A stretch of 51,310 bases of DNA. Source: Bondarzewia mesenterica (lineage: Eukaryota; Basidiomycota; Agaricomycetes; Russulales; Bondarzewiaceae). The position numbers and the translations under genes were made by a program. Location of the stretch: assembly GCA_004802705.1 (NCBI GenBank), contig SGPL01000212.1:774-52083 (forward strand), in the 5' to 3' direction. Under the pieces are notes generated by a model. That model worked only from the letters and a program-made list of their open reading frames with translations. It was not told the DNA's origin and did not search any database. Of the stretch, positions 12,501 through 22,700 are shown in pieces; positions within the stretch are counted from its first letter, which is position 1, and every line of letters begins with the position of its first letter.

Positions 12501-12698
12501 CGTCGTAGCAGGGATAATGCGCGCGGCCGGTCCAGATTCGAGCGCCGTCTATCCGATACTGATCGAGAGATGCTGCGTGAATTGGGCGCCAACATTCGAC
12601 GAGAAAGGCAACTCATCGCCATATTATGTAGTCCCGAATCACCTTTAACTGCACCAGGCTTGAAAACGAAACTAGATGAAGTTCAACGGAAGACATGA
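9598..12698 (+). CDS. Long, mostly disordered protein of unknown function
   Basis: Four exons join cleanly in phase: 9598-11256, 11316-11951, 12004-12375 and 12435-12698, giving about 976 residues. Introns are 52-59 nt with GTATGC, GTATGT and GTAAGC donors. The first 550 residues are rich in Pro, Ser and Thr, with a proline run near residue 45, and look intrinsically disordered. A short ordered-looking stretch 'GKWWASQLDTGVSVGLRIHL' lies near residue 577, followed by an acidic Ser-rich part. The last 220 residues look helical or coiled-coil, with a cysteine cluster 'CQQCRCSPSLCSTC' and an Arg/Glu-rich end. I do not recognise the family. The conserved-looking folded patches and intact frame over four exons argue that it is a real gene; it could be a scaffold or signalling protein. 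Confidence 0.8.
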
Positions 12699-13509
12699 TT
12701 TTTATGATGTACAGACGACTACTTATACACGACTTTCTACACCGGTACCTTCCCGTACATTTATCTCCTTCATGATTTTCACGATGTCTACCACATGAGA
12801 TAGGCTGTTTCAAATAATGGTCACAATTTGGATTGCCCCTTGTGCTGCAGCAGGCTTCAAGAGTCAGGGTCTCCTCGCCATAGCATGAAAAGGGGAGAGG
12901 GGCCAGACTTGTCCGTCACATAGAGATTCAGTCCATCGTGAGGTAGCTCTAGCTTTACGGTGAAGGGTGGCCCCGCACTCATGCAAGCCTCGGCATGTCC
13001 GACATTGTGAGCATTGAGACAAAAGAGTTTTGCGTACAACCCGTCGAAGAGATTGGATTTATTACATGGTGCGTGGAGGCAAAGCTAAATCACGCACGCC
13101 AAATCTCGCACAGAACCGGAGCTCAAGGGCGCAACTGCAGAAGCCGACAACAAGAAGTTAATTTGCTTTGAGGCGCGCCTGCGACAAAAGGTGACAATCA
13201 AACGCGAATGGACATGGTAGGTGCATGCCAAGATCTGTGAGCGCAGACCGTGTGAACACAGAAAATGGAAGAGACAAAGAAACAGACTCGGGCAAATTGA
13301 AACCTGCAACACATAATCATCCCATATTCAAAAGACCCGACAGGTAACGCCTGCGTCCCATCGCCGAGCGTTCAGAATTCGATAAATCTTAGGCAAGATG
13401 AAGAAGGGGGGGTCAAGGCACTCATAAATCATAGTGAGTTAGTGATTGTCTCAAGATGGAGTCAATATTAGGTTGGCTGTAACATCCTTGTTCCGCCAAC
13501 AAGACCGAT
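12699..13509. other. Intergenic, no gene seen
   Basis: Downstream of the 9.6-kb gene. No domain, RNA gene or clear repeat is visible. Confidence 0.5.
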
Positions 13510-14440
13510 TCCCCGTCTACGCGTAGACTGGTGACTGAGTCTCTAGGTAACAGGCGCAGTGAGGGACAAGTCGATTCCTGCGTATCCAGAGTGAGCGGGT
13601 TATGCGGACGAGCGAGAGCTGGTGTCCTGCGTACACGCTACAGGGGGAGAGGGGAATCGCGGGAGATTCAATCCTGATATAATACTCATCGTGTCCGAAC
13701 AGAGACCAAAAGGTGTCGCCAACGGCGCCGAGCGATTTGATGCGCGCGAAGAACCTGGTGACATCGTCCCCGCCGCTCTGTGTCCCCAACAGAAATCTGA
13801 TCAGCACCAATCAGACATCTTCGAAGTCAAGACCAAATATTGGACCAGCCTCGTCCACTCAATCATACTCCCCAAGGAAATAAGCCCAGTCCGCTCCATG
13901 CACAAGCGCTACTCCCTTCTCCATTCGCAGGATAAAATGATTGGAAAACACGTCCGTCACCTCCACCTCCACCTGTTCCTAACCCTCGTACATCCCATAG
14001 ATGCCATCTAACAACAGCTGCTCAGGCGCCAGACCCTTGATCAACTTCCCAATCTCCCACGTCCATTGAAGCGGCGCGGGTCCGTCATCCCGCAGCACCG
14101 CCGACAGCTCATTGCCCAATTCCCACCCGAGGATCGTCGGGTCATCTTCGTACGCGATTCCTGTGTACCCATTGGCGTGCGTCAGGCGGTGCTTGACGTA
14201 CCGCCTGAACGAGTCGACGATGCTTATCGTGTTGTAAAAGTATGCTCAGATGCTCGGCGGCGTGATGGTCGATTCTTGACTCTGAGACGGATCGTCCGCC
14301 CATCCGATGGTCTGATGCTTCCTCCCCATGATACCCGCTTCGAAGAACACATGCTTCAGTGTCTGAGAACTAGTAGACCGTGGAGGTGAATGAAACGCAC
14401 CAGTTGCATTTGTCAATGACGGGATTAGTAGCTTGAGGGC
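13510..14440 (-). pseudogene. Remnant of a GH5 endo-beta-1,4-mannanase gene
   Basis: Reading the minus strand from about 14420 downward gives the GH5 mannanase pattern: 'RRYVKHRLTHANGYTGIAY', then 'EDDPTILGWELGNEL' with the catalytic acid/base Glu after Asn, 'APLQWTWEIGKLIKGLAP' and 'QLLLDGIYG'. Lower down lie 'GVALVHGADWAYFLGEYD' and, in another frame, 'GDTFWSLFGHDE', which corresponds to the region near the end of the barrel. Stops break the frame: a TAG at 13979-13981 and a TGA near 13860, plus frame changes and an unreadable N-terminal part above about 14300. Live members hydrolyse mannan outside the cell. This copy is dead or very badly sequenced; no Ns occur here, so decay is the better reading. 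Confidence 0.75.
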
Positions 14441-15840
14441 GCACAGCGAGGATTGTGCACGACAATTTCGTTCTGGCTAATCCAACCAAAATATATGGAG
14501 GGCCCGAAAGGGAAGTCTGTCTCACAGCGGCCCGCTCACAACCAGCTCATACCTATTATCTACGTCAACAGTTCCGACTGCTTTCTGTTTTGCGATTCCA
14601 CAAGCGTCACATGCCTGAGAAAAAAATGTGCGAATTGTCAAGCTTTAGGAGAGACCTTGTAAAGTATACACTCACACGTTTTCGATTGTCTCAAGTCAAA
14701 CAAACCACGCAACAACGTTCCGCGAGCTTTGACCAAGTGACAATGGACATGTCAATGATGTTGTGTGGCCCTAGTCGTACACTCTACTTCACGCGTTGGA
14801 CGCTTCGCTTTCAAAATAGATGTTACTCATCCCGTCCTCCGTAGCAAACTTGCATCCGAGACAACGACCGTCTTATAAAGACGATGGTTGGAGTATGCGG
14901 CCGAGTTCTGGCGAAGAACGTTAAACACGAGCGCACTATGTTATAAACGTTCAGCTACGCACAGAGGCAGATGTACTCTCAAGTTGGGTGCAGCGCTTCC
15001 GATGGGCATGAAAGTGTGGAAGCCTTGCGTTTGTCTAGGTCTGAGCGAGAGGAAAAATAACACACCGGCTGGAGATGTCGAACCTCTCCCTGGGAAACGG
15101 TTCGAGCTCCAGTGGTGAATCCATTTCCGGTACACGGTATAAGGTCCAGCGACAGAGCGACAAAGTCGTACAACCCAATGCTTTCGAGTATGGCTCTCCG
15201 AGCCTGACCCTCTGTGATCCAATCCTTGTACGAGTTTCTGATCTTCGACTGGAGTCAGCGTCTGTTCTCTGGCCTGAGGCTCGCCAGCACTGGGGCGTGC
15301 TCCGGTTTAAGAACGCGTCTAATAGGACGCGAGGACAGGTACAGAGTGCGTAGATCCATATGTAGTTGATGAAGCACTCTAGCTGCTGCGTCAGCTTGCC
15401 GCGTCGGAACCCACAAGTCAACGATACGCAGTCTGTATCTGGGATGTGTGGTAATGGTGCTCACTCACGAGTTCCTAGCAGTGATGATGAACTTGACTCA
15501 GAAAGGCAGTTCAACATCTGGTGACAGGGCGCATGATGATTGATAGAAGATACATTGAGAGTCTTGTAAAAGATGAGCCTTGAATGAGTTGAGAAGTTTG
15601 TTTGCTTCTGATTGTGGATGTGAGTTGTGGGAAACGTAGAACGTGAGTGAATTGACTGGGTATGCTATGAATATAGCGCAGTAGTTAATAATGATTAGCA
15701 AGGCAGGAACGAGGAGGAACGAGGTGATGCGGAAGACCATGTGTGATGATGGTATGGACTGCGGTACTACTGCGGTGTTTGAAACTAAGAAAGTGACAGC
15801 GCTAGGCAGCAGGACCTAGGCATATTGGATACCAACTCCT
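14441..15840. other. Region without supported gene
   Basis: Several medium frames overlap on both strands near 14.9-15.4 kb, none with a recognisable domain or consistent exon structure. Probably decayed or intergenic sequence. Confidence 0.4.
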
Positions 15841-16000
15841 ATCCTAATGCGGACGGAATTGGCCCTCTAAACTGACCCAACCCCGATCATAGCGCGGACG
15901 GAAACCCCAAATTTTCGAAACATGTCCTATCAGTAGTGTGGACGGGAAGTGGCCCGGATCGGNAGCGCAGTCCGATCCGCATGCGGACGGATTGGGTCGC
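15840..16000 (-). repeat. Degenerate 45-bp-spaced CCGTCCGC repeat
   Basis: On the minus strand four units share the core CCGTCC(G/A)C followed a few bases later by GAT(C/A)GG. On the plus strand the cores GCGGACGG or GTGGACGG sit near 15849, 15894, 15938 and 15984, spaced 44-46 bp. The last unit contains the palindrome CCGCATGCGG. It abuts the truncated reading frame at 16246 and may be the end of a mobile element. Confidence 0.6.
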
Positions 16001-16246
16001 GCGACTCGGTGCGGGAGACGGAGAGCGCGCATATTGCGACCGATACTGGGTGGAATGGGGCGTTGGCGGTTGCGAAAAAGAGTCGGCAGAGAGAGACTGG
16101 TTTGAAAAGGAGAGAACCGAAGGGTTAGTCGCAGAGTAAAGATAGTTGGTATCCTTTGGGGGAGGGGGAGGTGGCTTCGGGCCGGCGAATTTGAACACCT
16201 TAAAGGAGGAGAAACGAGAGTTCTGCTTTGTCGATGTTGAGGCCAT
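16000..16246 (-). pseudogene. Truncated N-terminal gene fragment
   Basis: From ATG at 16246 the minus strand encodes 'MASTSTKQNSRFSSFKVFKF', then a 'PKPPPPPPKD' run and a Ser/Pro-rich stretch to about residue 80. The frame then enters the CCGTCCGC repeat and loses sense. The start resembles N termini of conserved basidiomycete proteins (Lys/Phe-rich start, polyproline, then Ser-rich linker), possibly one with a CRIB or similar signalling domain further on, but that domain is missing. I read it as a gene start cut off by repeat insertion or rearrangement. Confidence 0.45.
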
Positions 16247-17053
16247 GAATGCGAGCAATGGCGGGTCGACGAGCGCAAACCGGCCTGCTAGACGTCGGGA
16301 ACGATGAGGTCCACTCAATTATTCCCCCGTTCACGCTCTCCTCCGGTTTGAAGCGGAGTCGGAATTTACGCCACATCAGTTTCTCGGATTCTCTTTCTGC
16401 TGATCTCGCGATCATCGAGTCTCGCAATAATACTTCTTACGCTTCGGATCCGCTGGGTGTGTCCATGTCATTGACAATATTTTTGTTTGTACGATTATAT
16501 TTTCAATGCTCCTGTTGAAAATCAGCGTGTTCCAAGGCCGGTCTGCCAAGTCGTTCTATATTATCTTCGATTGAAGAACGGATGGCTGTGCTGAGCACAT
16601 GGAAAATGCTCACCTTCTCGCTCACATCGAAACGGGTGTCATAATACAACTCCTCGGGCTAGACATGCGATTTGCAAGCCCGCGGAGCGAAGCTCTTGAG
16701 ATGGGAAATTCGACATTGCATTTCTTAACGTCGTCAGGGAGATCATCTTGATGATAGAGAGCAAATCGTAACTCATCCAGCAGTGGAGGCCGCACAGGCT
16801 CGTCACCGTGTGCAAGCTGTCAGAGTACAAACTTTTCGGTCAGTTTCCTCAGCGTAACGTCAGTCTGATTTTTGGCGCATTCTCATGCAATTTTTGGGCT
16901 AGAAGTCTACCCTCCCAGTTGAATCTAGCTGGCGGCAAGCCATACAGTGCAATGGTGGTTTCACGATTGCATTTTTTTATTCTCCACAGGAATGTTTCGC
17001 TGCGATTCACAGTGACCTCAATTCGACCAAGAATCCCAGAATATTTCACTATT
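16247..17053. other. No gene supported
   Basis: A plus-strand frame at about 16300-16470 is Ser-rich and could be an exon, but I cannot connect it to anything. The rest looks intergenic. Confidence 0.35.
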
Positions 17054-17807
17054 GGAAACTCCGGCTTCGGACTCCGGGAGTGTGTCCGGGAGTGCCGACG
17101 GCAGCCAACATCGGCATCTTGTCGGAGTTTTAATGGCAAGGCCCTGCAGGGCGCGCGAAGACCGCTGCCGCCGCCGCAACAGGTTACAGTGCATAGTGCT
17201 GTTGGTGCGCTCTGAGCAGAAATAGAAAGCTTTGGAAGATAATTTATAAATTTAAGACCTCAAAATGCCTGCAAAAGGTACCCACAAGCGAGACTCACAA
17301 GGTCAGGACAGAACACAGTGGCACATATCTATTTATTATACAAACTTTTAGTGCTCTTGGTGTTATGAGTAAGTCACAAGCCTCGGCTGTGTGATGTGGT
17401 CAAGGGTTGAGGGTTCGACTCCTTATGTCAACTGTTTTTTTCTGCATCCTGTCTCAGAATGATCTAGCCTTCACTTTGACACATCTTAGGGCACACTTTC
17501 TGACATTTCAAGACTTTTGGATAGTTCTCTGTGTCTTACTCATTTTTCCTTACAATTTATTTTAAACACATCATCTGGCCTTGATCTGGATTTTTATTTT
17601 AATTATATATTTAACTGGCCATTTCAGGCCTTATCACGATGCCCGTGACAGATAAATTCTTTGGGCTGGCCGACTTTCCCACGGGCCCCCGGTCGGAACC
17701 TGAATTTGTCTCACCCCGCAGTCTGCCGCGGTGCCACCACTGTCCGGCGGCTTTTGCCGCCGGACACTTTCCCGGACACTTTCCCGGAGTCCGTGGCCGG
17801 AGTTTCC
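17054..17807. mobile_element. Non-coding inverted-repeat element (MITE/SINE-like), about 750 bp
   Basis: The left end 17054-17094 starts GGAAACTCCGGCTTCGGACT. The reverse complement of the right end 17765-17807 starts GGAAACTCCGGCCACGGACT, and both continue with CCGGGA..GTGTCCGGGA..GTG, so about 40 bp are inverted and nearly identical. No long frame lies between. Inside are a perfect 11-bp hairpin at 17741-17766 (TGTCCGGCGGC, TTTT loop, GCCGCCGGACA) and a Pol III B box GGTTCGACTCC near 17411 followed by a T run. No target-site duplication is obvious. A non-autonomous DNA transposon carrying a tRNA-like module, or a composite, would fit. Confidence 0.6.
17362..17440 (+). other. tRNA-like relic with perfect B box
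   Basis: A stretch of about 71 nt ends with a B box (GGTTCGACTCC) and an imperfect acceptor partner, followed by a run of seven T. Only four of seven acceptor pairs form and no good A box or anticodon arm is seen. It resembles the tRNA-derived head of a SINE rather than a working tRNA. Confidence 0.4.
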
Positions 17808-17913
17808 ATTTCCCTAACGCTCTCAAGAATCCAATGCTCAGGCTCAGATGCTGAGCTTCAATTGGCGGCTCTTATGTCTTCAGTTTGTATAGATGTGGGA
17901 ACCTCATAATCAT

Positions 17914-18007
17914 GGCGGGCTGGCGCAATGGTAGCGCGTCGGTTTCCGGTTAGCGTGGCAACACGCAATCGAGCCGGAGGTTCTGGGTTCGAGCCCCAGG
18001 TTCGTCG
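17914..18007 (+). tRNA. tRNA-Arg (CCG) with 22-nt intron
   Basis: Acceptor stem GGCGGGC/GTTCGTC (three wobble pairs), D stem GCGC/GCGC, T arm CTGGG-TTCGAGC-CCCAG and a normal 5-nt variable loop. The anticodon stem TCGGT/GCCGG encloses loop TTCCGG..A with anticodon CCG at 17946-17948. An intron at 17950-17971 sits one base 3' of the anticodon, the canonical place. It reads CGG codons. Confidence 0.85.
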
Positions 18008-18015
18008 GCCATAAC

Positions 18016-18088
18016 GGGCGTTTTGGCACAGTGGTAGCGCGCACGCTTTGCATGCGTGAGGTCGAGGGTTCAAACCCCTCAACGTCCA
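18016..18088 (+). tRNA. tRNA-Ala (TGC)
   Basis: Acceptor GGGCGTT/AACGTCC, anticodon arm CACGC-TTTGCAT-GCGTG with anticodon TGC, T arm GAGGG-TTCAAAC-CCCTC. Discriminator A at 18088. It begins 8 nt after tRNA-Arg, with no T run between the two, and is followed by a T run. Confidence 0.92.
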
Positions 18089-18096
18089 CTTTTTTG
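18089..18096 (+). terminator. Pol III terminator T run
   Basis: Six T bases directly after tRNA-Ala, the only clear Pol III stop downstream of both tRNA genes. Confidence 0.75.
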
Positions 18097-19829
18097 TAAC
18101 TTTGTTTGATCTCTGTGCACGTCTCTTTCCTTTGTTTTTCTATTTTCTCTTTCAAAGAAGTCCTGCGCTTCAACAACCGACCCGCAGGAGTTATTTCCCA
18201 CCTTTGAGATCCCGCATCCCCCCCGGTGATAATCTTACGGTGGATGTCGGAAGAACGAAGCAAAAGGAGTTCGTCTCTAAACGGCCTCGTAAGTATATCT
18301 GCTTGAATCTTCATATCGATCTGCCTGCGTGGGTGATAGTAGGTTTCCGTGTCCATGATAGTCTTTTTTTCTTGGCCCCTGCTTTGCACGCGTCGATAGA
18401 AGCGAAAACAGCGCACGACGTGCATGCATGTGAAGCCCGCAGTAGCCTCAAGGCCTCCGTTCCCAGGTGCGTGCGTGTATACTGTGCGGCTCATGACACG
18501 CCGCAATCCACTTTCTCCTGACTGGAAGGCTAACAGTTCAGGCATACTCAGGGGATCGATATTTCGTCAATGCTATCACCGCATACGTATTCTGCACAAT
18601 GCACAGGCACTTCAGAGAGCCGCGATAGGACTCCATGATCAATCGAGGGTTATGATAGTAATTACTGCCGATATTCGAATGCTCGCCCTGGACTCGACTT
18701 TCCCACAAGGGCCGCCTTGATTATCAAGGGATCTCAGCAGTTGATGTTGAACTTTGAACGTTGAGGCCTTGAGAGTCGACGAGGGTCGAGGCGCGGGGAC
18801 TCTGCGTGATATCGACCACGAGAGCGTGAGTAGCTCGTCAAAGTCTCACCTCAATCTCACTCCGAAAAGATCTGGACGAGGCCTTGCCGTTCTCGGACAT
18901 CGATTCTCATGGGACCTTTCTTTGATCTCCGACTCTGAGTGTCGGGCTGACCTCTTCCCAAAATGGCGGTGTACTGTAGGCCAGCTGTAGGCCTCCGAGT
19001 TTTTACTTCTTGATTTTCTCGGGATTCAACATGATGTCAAATCCGCCGTCAAGCATCCACGTCAATGCTCCGTTGTGATTTTTCTTCAACCCCCCAAGAT
19101 CGTCAGATCTTAAGTAATGGATATCCGGAGGCACGTTGAGAAAATTATCTACAACCTTAACACAGAACGACTGTCTTCTGTGTAGGTCGCTACGGAGACT
19201 ATCTACAACCTGCCTTTGGTAGACTACCAAGATCTTGTTCTTTACAGTGAAGAGTCTGCCCCGTCTGATACCGCCTTCCGAGGATGCGTATGCCAAGGAT
19301 GTTTCAATTGTCTCGAACTGCCTCCGATTTGACCTCCGAGTCGCTGTCGATGTCCTTGTCAATGCCCGCTCTGCTGCACTGCCCTGACGTGTTTCAGTAA
19401 ACATACATTTGATCACATTCCTCGACCGATAAGTCTCGTCATGAGAAGCCTTCGAACGATTATCCCTTAATATCACTGCACGCTGCATTAATTACCATAT
19501 GCTCGGCGTATGAGGACTGAAGCTAATGATACAGATGCAGCATTCTTGTTCCTTTAGGACCCAAGTATCTCGATAAGTCATTCCCCGAGTTGCCCGAACT
19601 TCAAACGCTCAAGCTGTTTGATCCACACAGCCAGATAATGATTGCACAGCCTGGCACATTCCTAGTCAGGTTGTTCCAAGGTTTGTTTGCGGAAGTCGGA
19701 TACCGTTCAGCCCGACAATAGACTGCGCTATTCTATTGTATAGGTGTATGACACGCCGTCATACCCACCTGTTCTTTCCGTTCAGTTGGCCCCAACTGTT
19801 CGCTAAACAAATGCTGGACATGAAGGAGG
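18097..19829. other. Region without confident gene; one minus frame at 19003-19488
   Basis: Mostly unassigned. A 161-codon minus frame (19488-19003) is Arg/Ser-rich at first and ends with 'GALTWMLDGGFDIMLNPEK', which looks more protein-like than its neighbours, but I do not recognise it and see no exon partner. It may be a relic of a repeat-derived protein. Confidence 0.3.
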
Positions 19830-19837
19830 TATAAATA
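19830..19837 (+). promoter_or_regulatory. TATA box of ferritin-like gene
   Basis: TATAAATA about 45 bp upstream of the ATG at 19882; the spacing leaves a short leader. Confidence 0.6.
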
Positions 19838-19881
19838 TACAAGAGCACGCTCTCGAAACTCAATACTCCTCTTGCTACATT

Positions 19882-21099
19882 ATGCACTTCCCACTGTATT
19901 TCTTCACTCTGACCGTAGCCGTCATTCAGGCCGCCGCCGCACCTTCCAAGCTTTTCAGTCCAGATAATTTGATCAAGCCTTTGCTCGTGGGAGACCACCC
20001 AATCGTATCTGGTATATCTGGTCCACTGAATTTCATTCTGGCCTCGCACTAACAATATGAAACTCAACAGATGTCGAGATCGCTAACTTCGCGCTCACGC
20101 TCGAACACCTGGAGAATGCCTTCTACACCACCGGTCTTCAGAATTTCTCCGCACAAGTCTTCGCAGATGCAGGGTTTGCCCCTGCCGTTCGAGGCTTTTA
20201 CGAACAACTCGCTCTGCATGAGAAGACTCACGTAGACAACTTGACGTCTATCCTCGGCGACAAGGCTGTGAAGCCTTGTGTTTACGATTTGTATTTTTTT
20301 CTATCTCCTCTTCGGCCGTCTTCACGTTGCTAACTAAAGATATCTATAATCAACCAGTGGTGACAACCTGGACGTGAAGACGTTCGTTGATATAAGTGAC
20401 ATGCTCGAGGTCGTTGGCGCCTCTGCGTACAACGGTGCTGCTCGATTCATTAATAATAAGGTGTGCTAATACTTTACCAGAAACAAGAGTCTATCATCAT
20501 TAATCTCTTTCATGGCGTTATTCTAGGATATCATCGCCCTCGCAGTATCAATCCTCGCTACAGAAGCACGCCAATCGACCTGGATCAACAACGCGGTTCG
20601 GAAGGCAAATCCGTGGTCGACATCTTACGAGGTCCGTCTCCATAGTAGCTCCCACTGATCAACTCATTCATCCGCAACCCAGACTTCTCTCGATCTCAAT
20701 CAAGCCTTCACTCTCGCTTCGTCTCTTATCGTCTCATGTCCATCCGACAACCCTCCGCTCCCCGTAACAGTCTTTCCATCTCTATCTGTAGTGCCCTCGA
20801 TTGCGCAGCCTGGCCAGAACATCACTCTCAATATCACATCTGCTTACAGCCAGGATCAATCGCTCAATGGCACGGGCCTCTTTGCCACATTCCTCTCCGG
20901 TATCACTCCTACCTCCCTGTCGCTCGACGGGCAATCCGCTCCTTTCAACGTCACTATCCCTCCGGAGTTGAGGGGTTTCGTGTATTTGGTGATTTCCAAC
21001 AGTTCGTCTGTAGCTGATGACACGACGACGGTCGCTGGTCCTGCATTCTTCAATCTTGCTTTCGACAGTAACGATACGATCATTACTCTGCAGGTTTGA
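19882..21099 (+). CDS. Secreted Rds1-type ferritin-like domain protein
   Basis: Five exons join in phase: 19882-20011, 20071-20290, 20358-20460, 20527-20631 and 20683-21099, coding 324 residues. Residues 1-20 form a signal peptide ending in an Ala run before 'PSKLFSP'. The ferritin_2 fold starts with 'DVEIANFALTLEHLENAFY' (residues about 45-63) and continues with 'YEQLALHEKTHVDNL', giving the E-x-x-H and E-x-x-x-H metal-ligand-like spacing. Later helices carry 'GASAYNGAARFINNKDI' and 'ILATEARQSTWI'. The C-terminal 100 residues are a beta-rich, N-glycosylation-rich tail. Relatives (S. pombe Rds1, stress-related proteins) are induced by starvation or stress; the biochemical role is unknown. The gene appears intact. 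Confidence 0.9.
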
Positions 21100-21430
21100 A
21101 GTGGACTGGGACTACATACAACGCGGATAATTGCAGCTGCTTATCGTTATTTTATTCCTTTCTATGGACTTTACAACACAGTACACTAATTGGACTTGTC
21201 GTCTGACTATATGGATAATCCAATGTCATTTCGAGAATATCAGTCTGCCGAGTCAAGTGAAATCCAAAGCCAATACCGAAATCACAGGACTTTTTCATTG
21301 AGGGCTACCTTCGGCGCAGAGGCATCGGACACCTAGAAACTCGCGCTTCAGGTTTTAAGGCTCCAAGGCTAGATGCCGTCCGGTCAAAACCACTTTCGAT
21401 ATATTTACTACCGAATGTTGCTGCCACTCA
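21100..21430. other. Intergenic, no gene seen
   Basis: 3' flank of the ferritin-like gene; nothing recognisable. Confidence 0.5.
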
Positions 21431-21540
21431 AGAGTTAGTCAGAGATGTTAGAAATTTTTGCAAAGGAACTCACGATGCATTCGGTATTCAACGTCAAAAA
21501 GATAGAATTTGGAGACCAGTGTTTGTTTGTCAACAGTCCA
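21430..21540 (-). pseudogene. Relic exon, duplicate of the one at 21.9 kb
   Basis: On the minus strand it reads 'KHWSPNSIF' followed by a GCATC|GTGAGT donor. A similar stretch at about 21995-21910 reads 'KYWFPNSIFDAE' and ends GCATC|GTAAGT. The pair suggests a tandem duplication of the phosphotransferase-like gene now seen only as fragments. Confidence 0.4.
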
Positions 21541-21899
21541 TCTGATTCCACCTCGAGCTCCTTATCCGCCTGCGTATTCCGCACTAGCCCAACGCGGAGC
21601 ACTCGTTCAAGTTAGAATAGCCGACTCGGTGGGAAGGAAATATGAGTCTATATGAGTATTACACGGGTACTCGGCTAGAGGGGTCGCGGTATTGTAGTAT
21701 TCGACAAACAGACCGTAGAATGACCTGCAAGGGAAGACATGTCATATCGAGTCGAATATGTGCTATGCACTTCCAACCACGAGAAAAAGTCCACGCCTCC
21801 TGGGTCCTTCTACCCACATGCAACCTCTGCGAACGGATGCTCATCTATCCCCCCTTCCCCAACAAAAAAAAGTGGACTGCGAAGACGTTGCAGTCATTC

Positions 21900-22700
21900 A
21901 AGAATTGTTCAGAAATGTGAAGGTGAGAACTTACGATGCGATCGATCCAGGGAACTCTCAGCGTCAAAAATAGAATTGGGGAACCAGTATTTGCTCATCA
22001 GAAGGCTCGCTATTCCCTCCTCAACCTCACACGGAGGAACGGCTTTCGCATCTCATCGATTACAAAACTTCCCCTGCCACGCGAACAAGCCAAATCCGCC
22101 TTGCACTGGTAACCCCAATGTGCCGGATACCACCCCGCATACTCCCAGTCAATCAATGCAGCGATCCTAGTCCCTTCTACCATGTTATGGCGAGGCGCTA
22201 TATCGCCATGTGTGAAGACAATGGGATGAGACGTCGTATGAGCGGCGACGGCATTCTCTAGAAATTCCTCAGAGCGTGTCGAGCACGAAGTACAGAGTTC
22301 ATCTGCTCTTCCTCGTCGAACGGACATTGGTCCCGACGGGGTAGTCGAAGATATCTCAATTTACCACAGAGGACCGAGCAGATCCGAGATCCGAGATCCG
22401 AGTGGGGCGGGATCGGCGCTGGTTCACGAAGCCCTTCAGTTGCTGGACGACGATCTCCTAATCCTCTGTCGGGAGATCCTTCCAGACATCCGACCGAGTA
22501 ACGGTGTAGATACGGCCGGGTCATGATAAAGGAATATCTGCCCCACCATCGAAAGCGCAACCACACGCTCGGTAGCGCGCAACACCACAAAGCCAATAAT
22601 CGCGATCTCTACGTCTGCGGATCCGTCGTGATCTCCCTTAATCCAAAGCCACCATCCTAAAGTGACTCTGAGGAAGCCAGAGCGAGATGTCGAAGAGAAT
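21900..22700 (-). pseudogene. Aminoglycoside phosphotransferase (APH) family pseudogene
   Basis: On the minus strand 'FRWWGRYSFIMTRP' (about 22560-22510) matches the APH lobe-linker region. Then come, in a shifted frame, 'SDVWKDLPTED', a TAG stop where Trp is expected, and 'EIVVQQLKGFVNQ'. Further on 'CPFDEEEQMN' is followed by another frame change and the catalytic loop 'HGDIAPRHNMVEG' with 'LIDWEYAGWYPAHW' (about 22210-22100), the Brenner-type HGD and DWE motifs. Fungal APH-fold proteins are kinase-like, often of unknown substrate. At least two frameshifts and one stop with no Ns nearby make this a pseudogene. Confidence 0.75.

Noticed and set aside
17910..18545. A 211-codon minus-strand frame containing 'VEGFEPSTSRMQSV' and 'LGLEPRTSG'
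   Set aside because: These are the classic antisense translations of tRNA genes, here tRNA-Arg and tRNA-Ala; not a protein gene.
22382..22405. GATCCGA triplet repeat near 22385
   Set aside because: Three short units of a 7-8-bp repeat inside the APH relic; too small to mean more than a slippage event.
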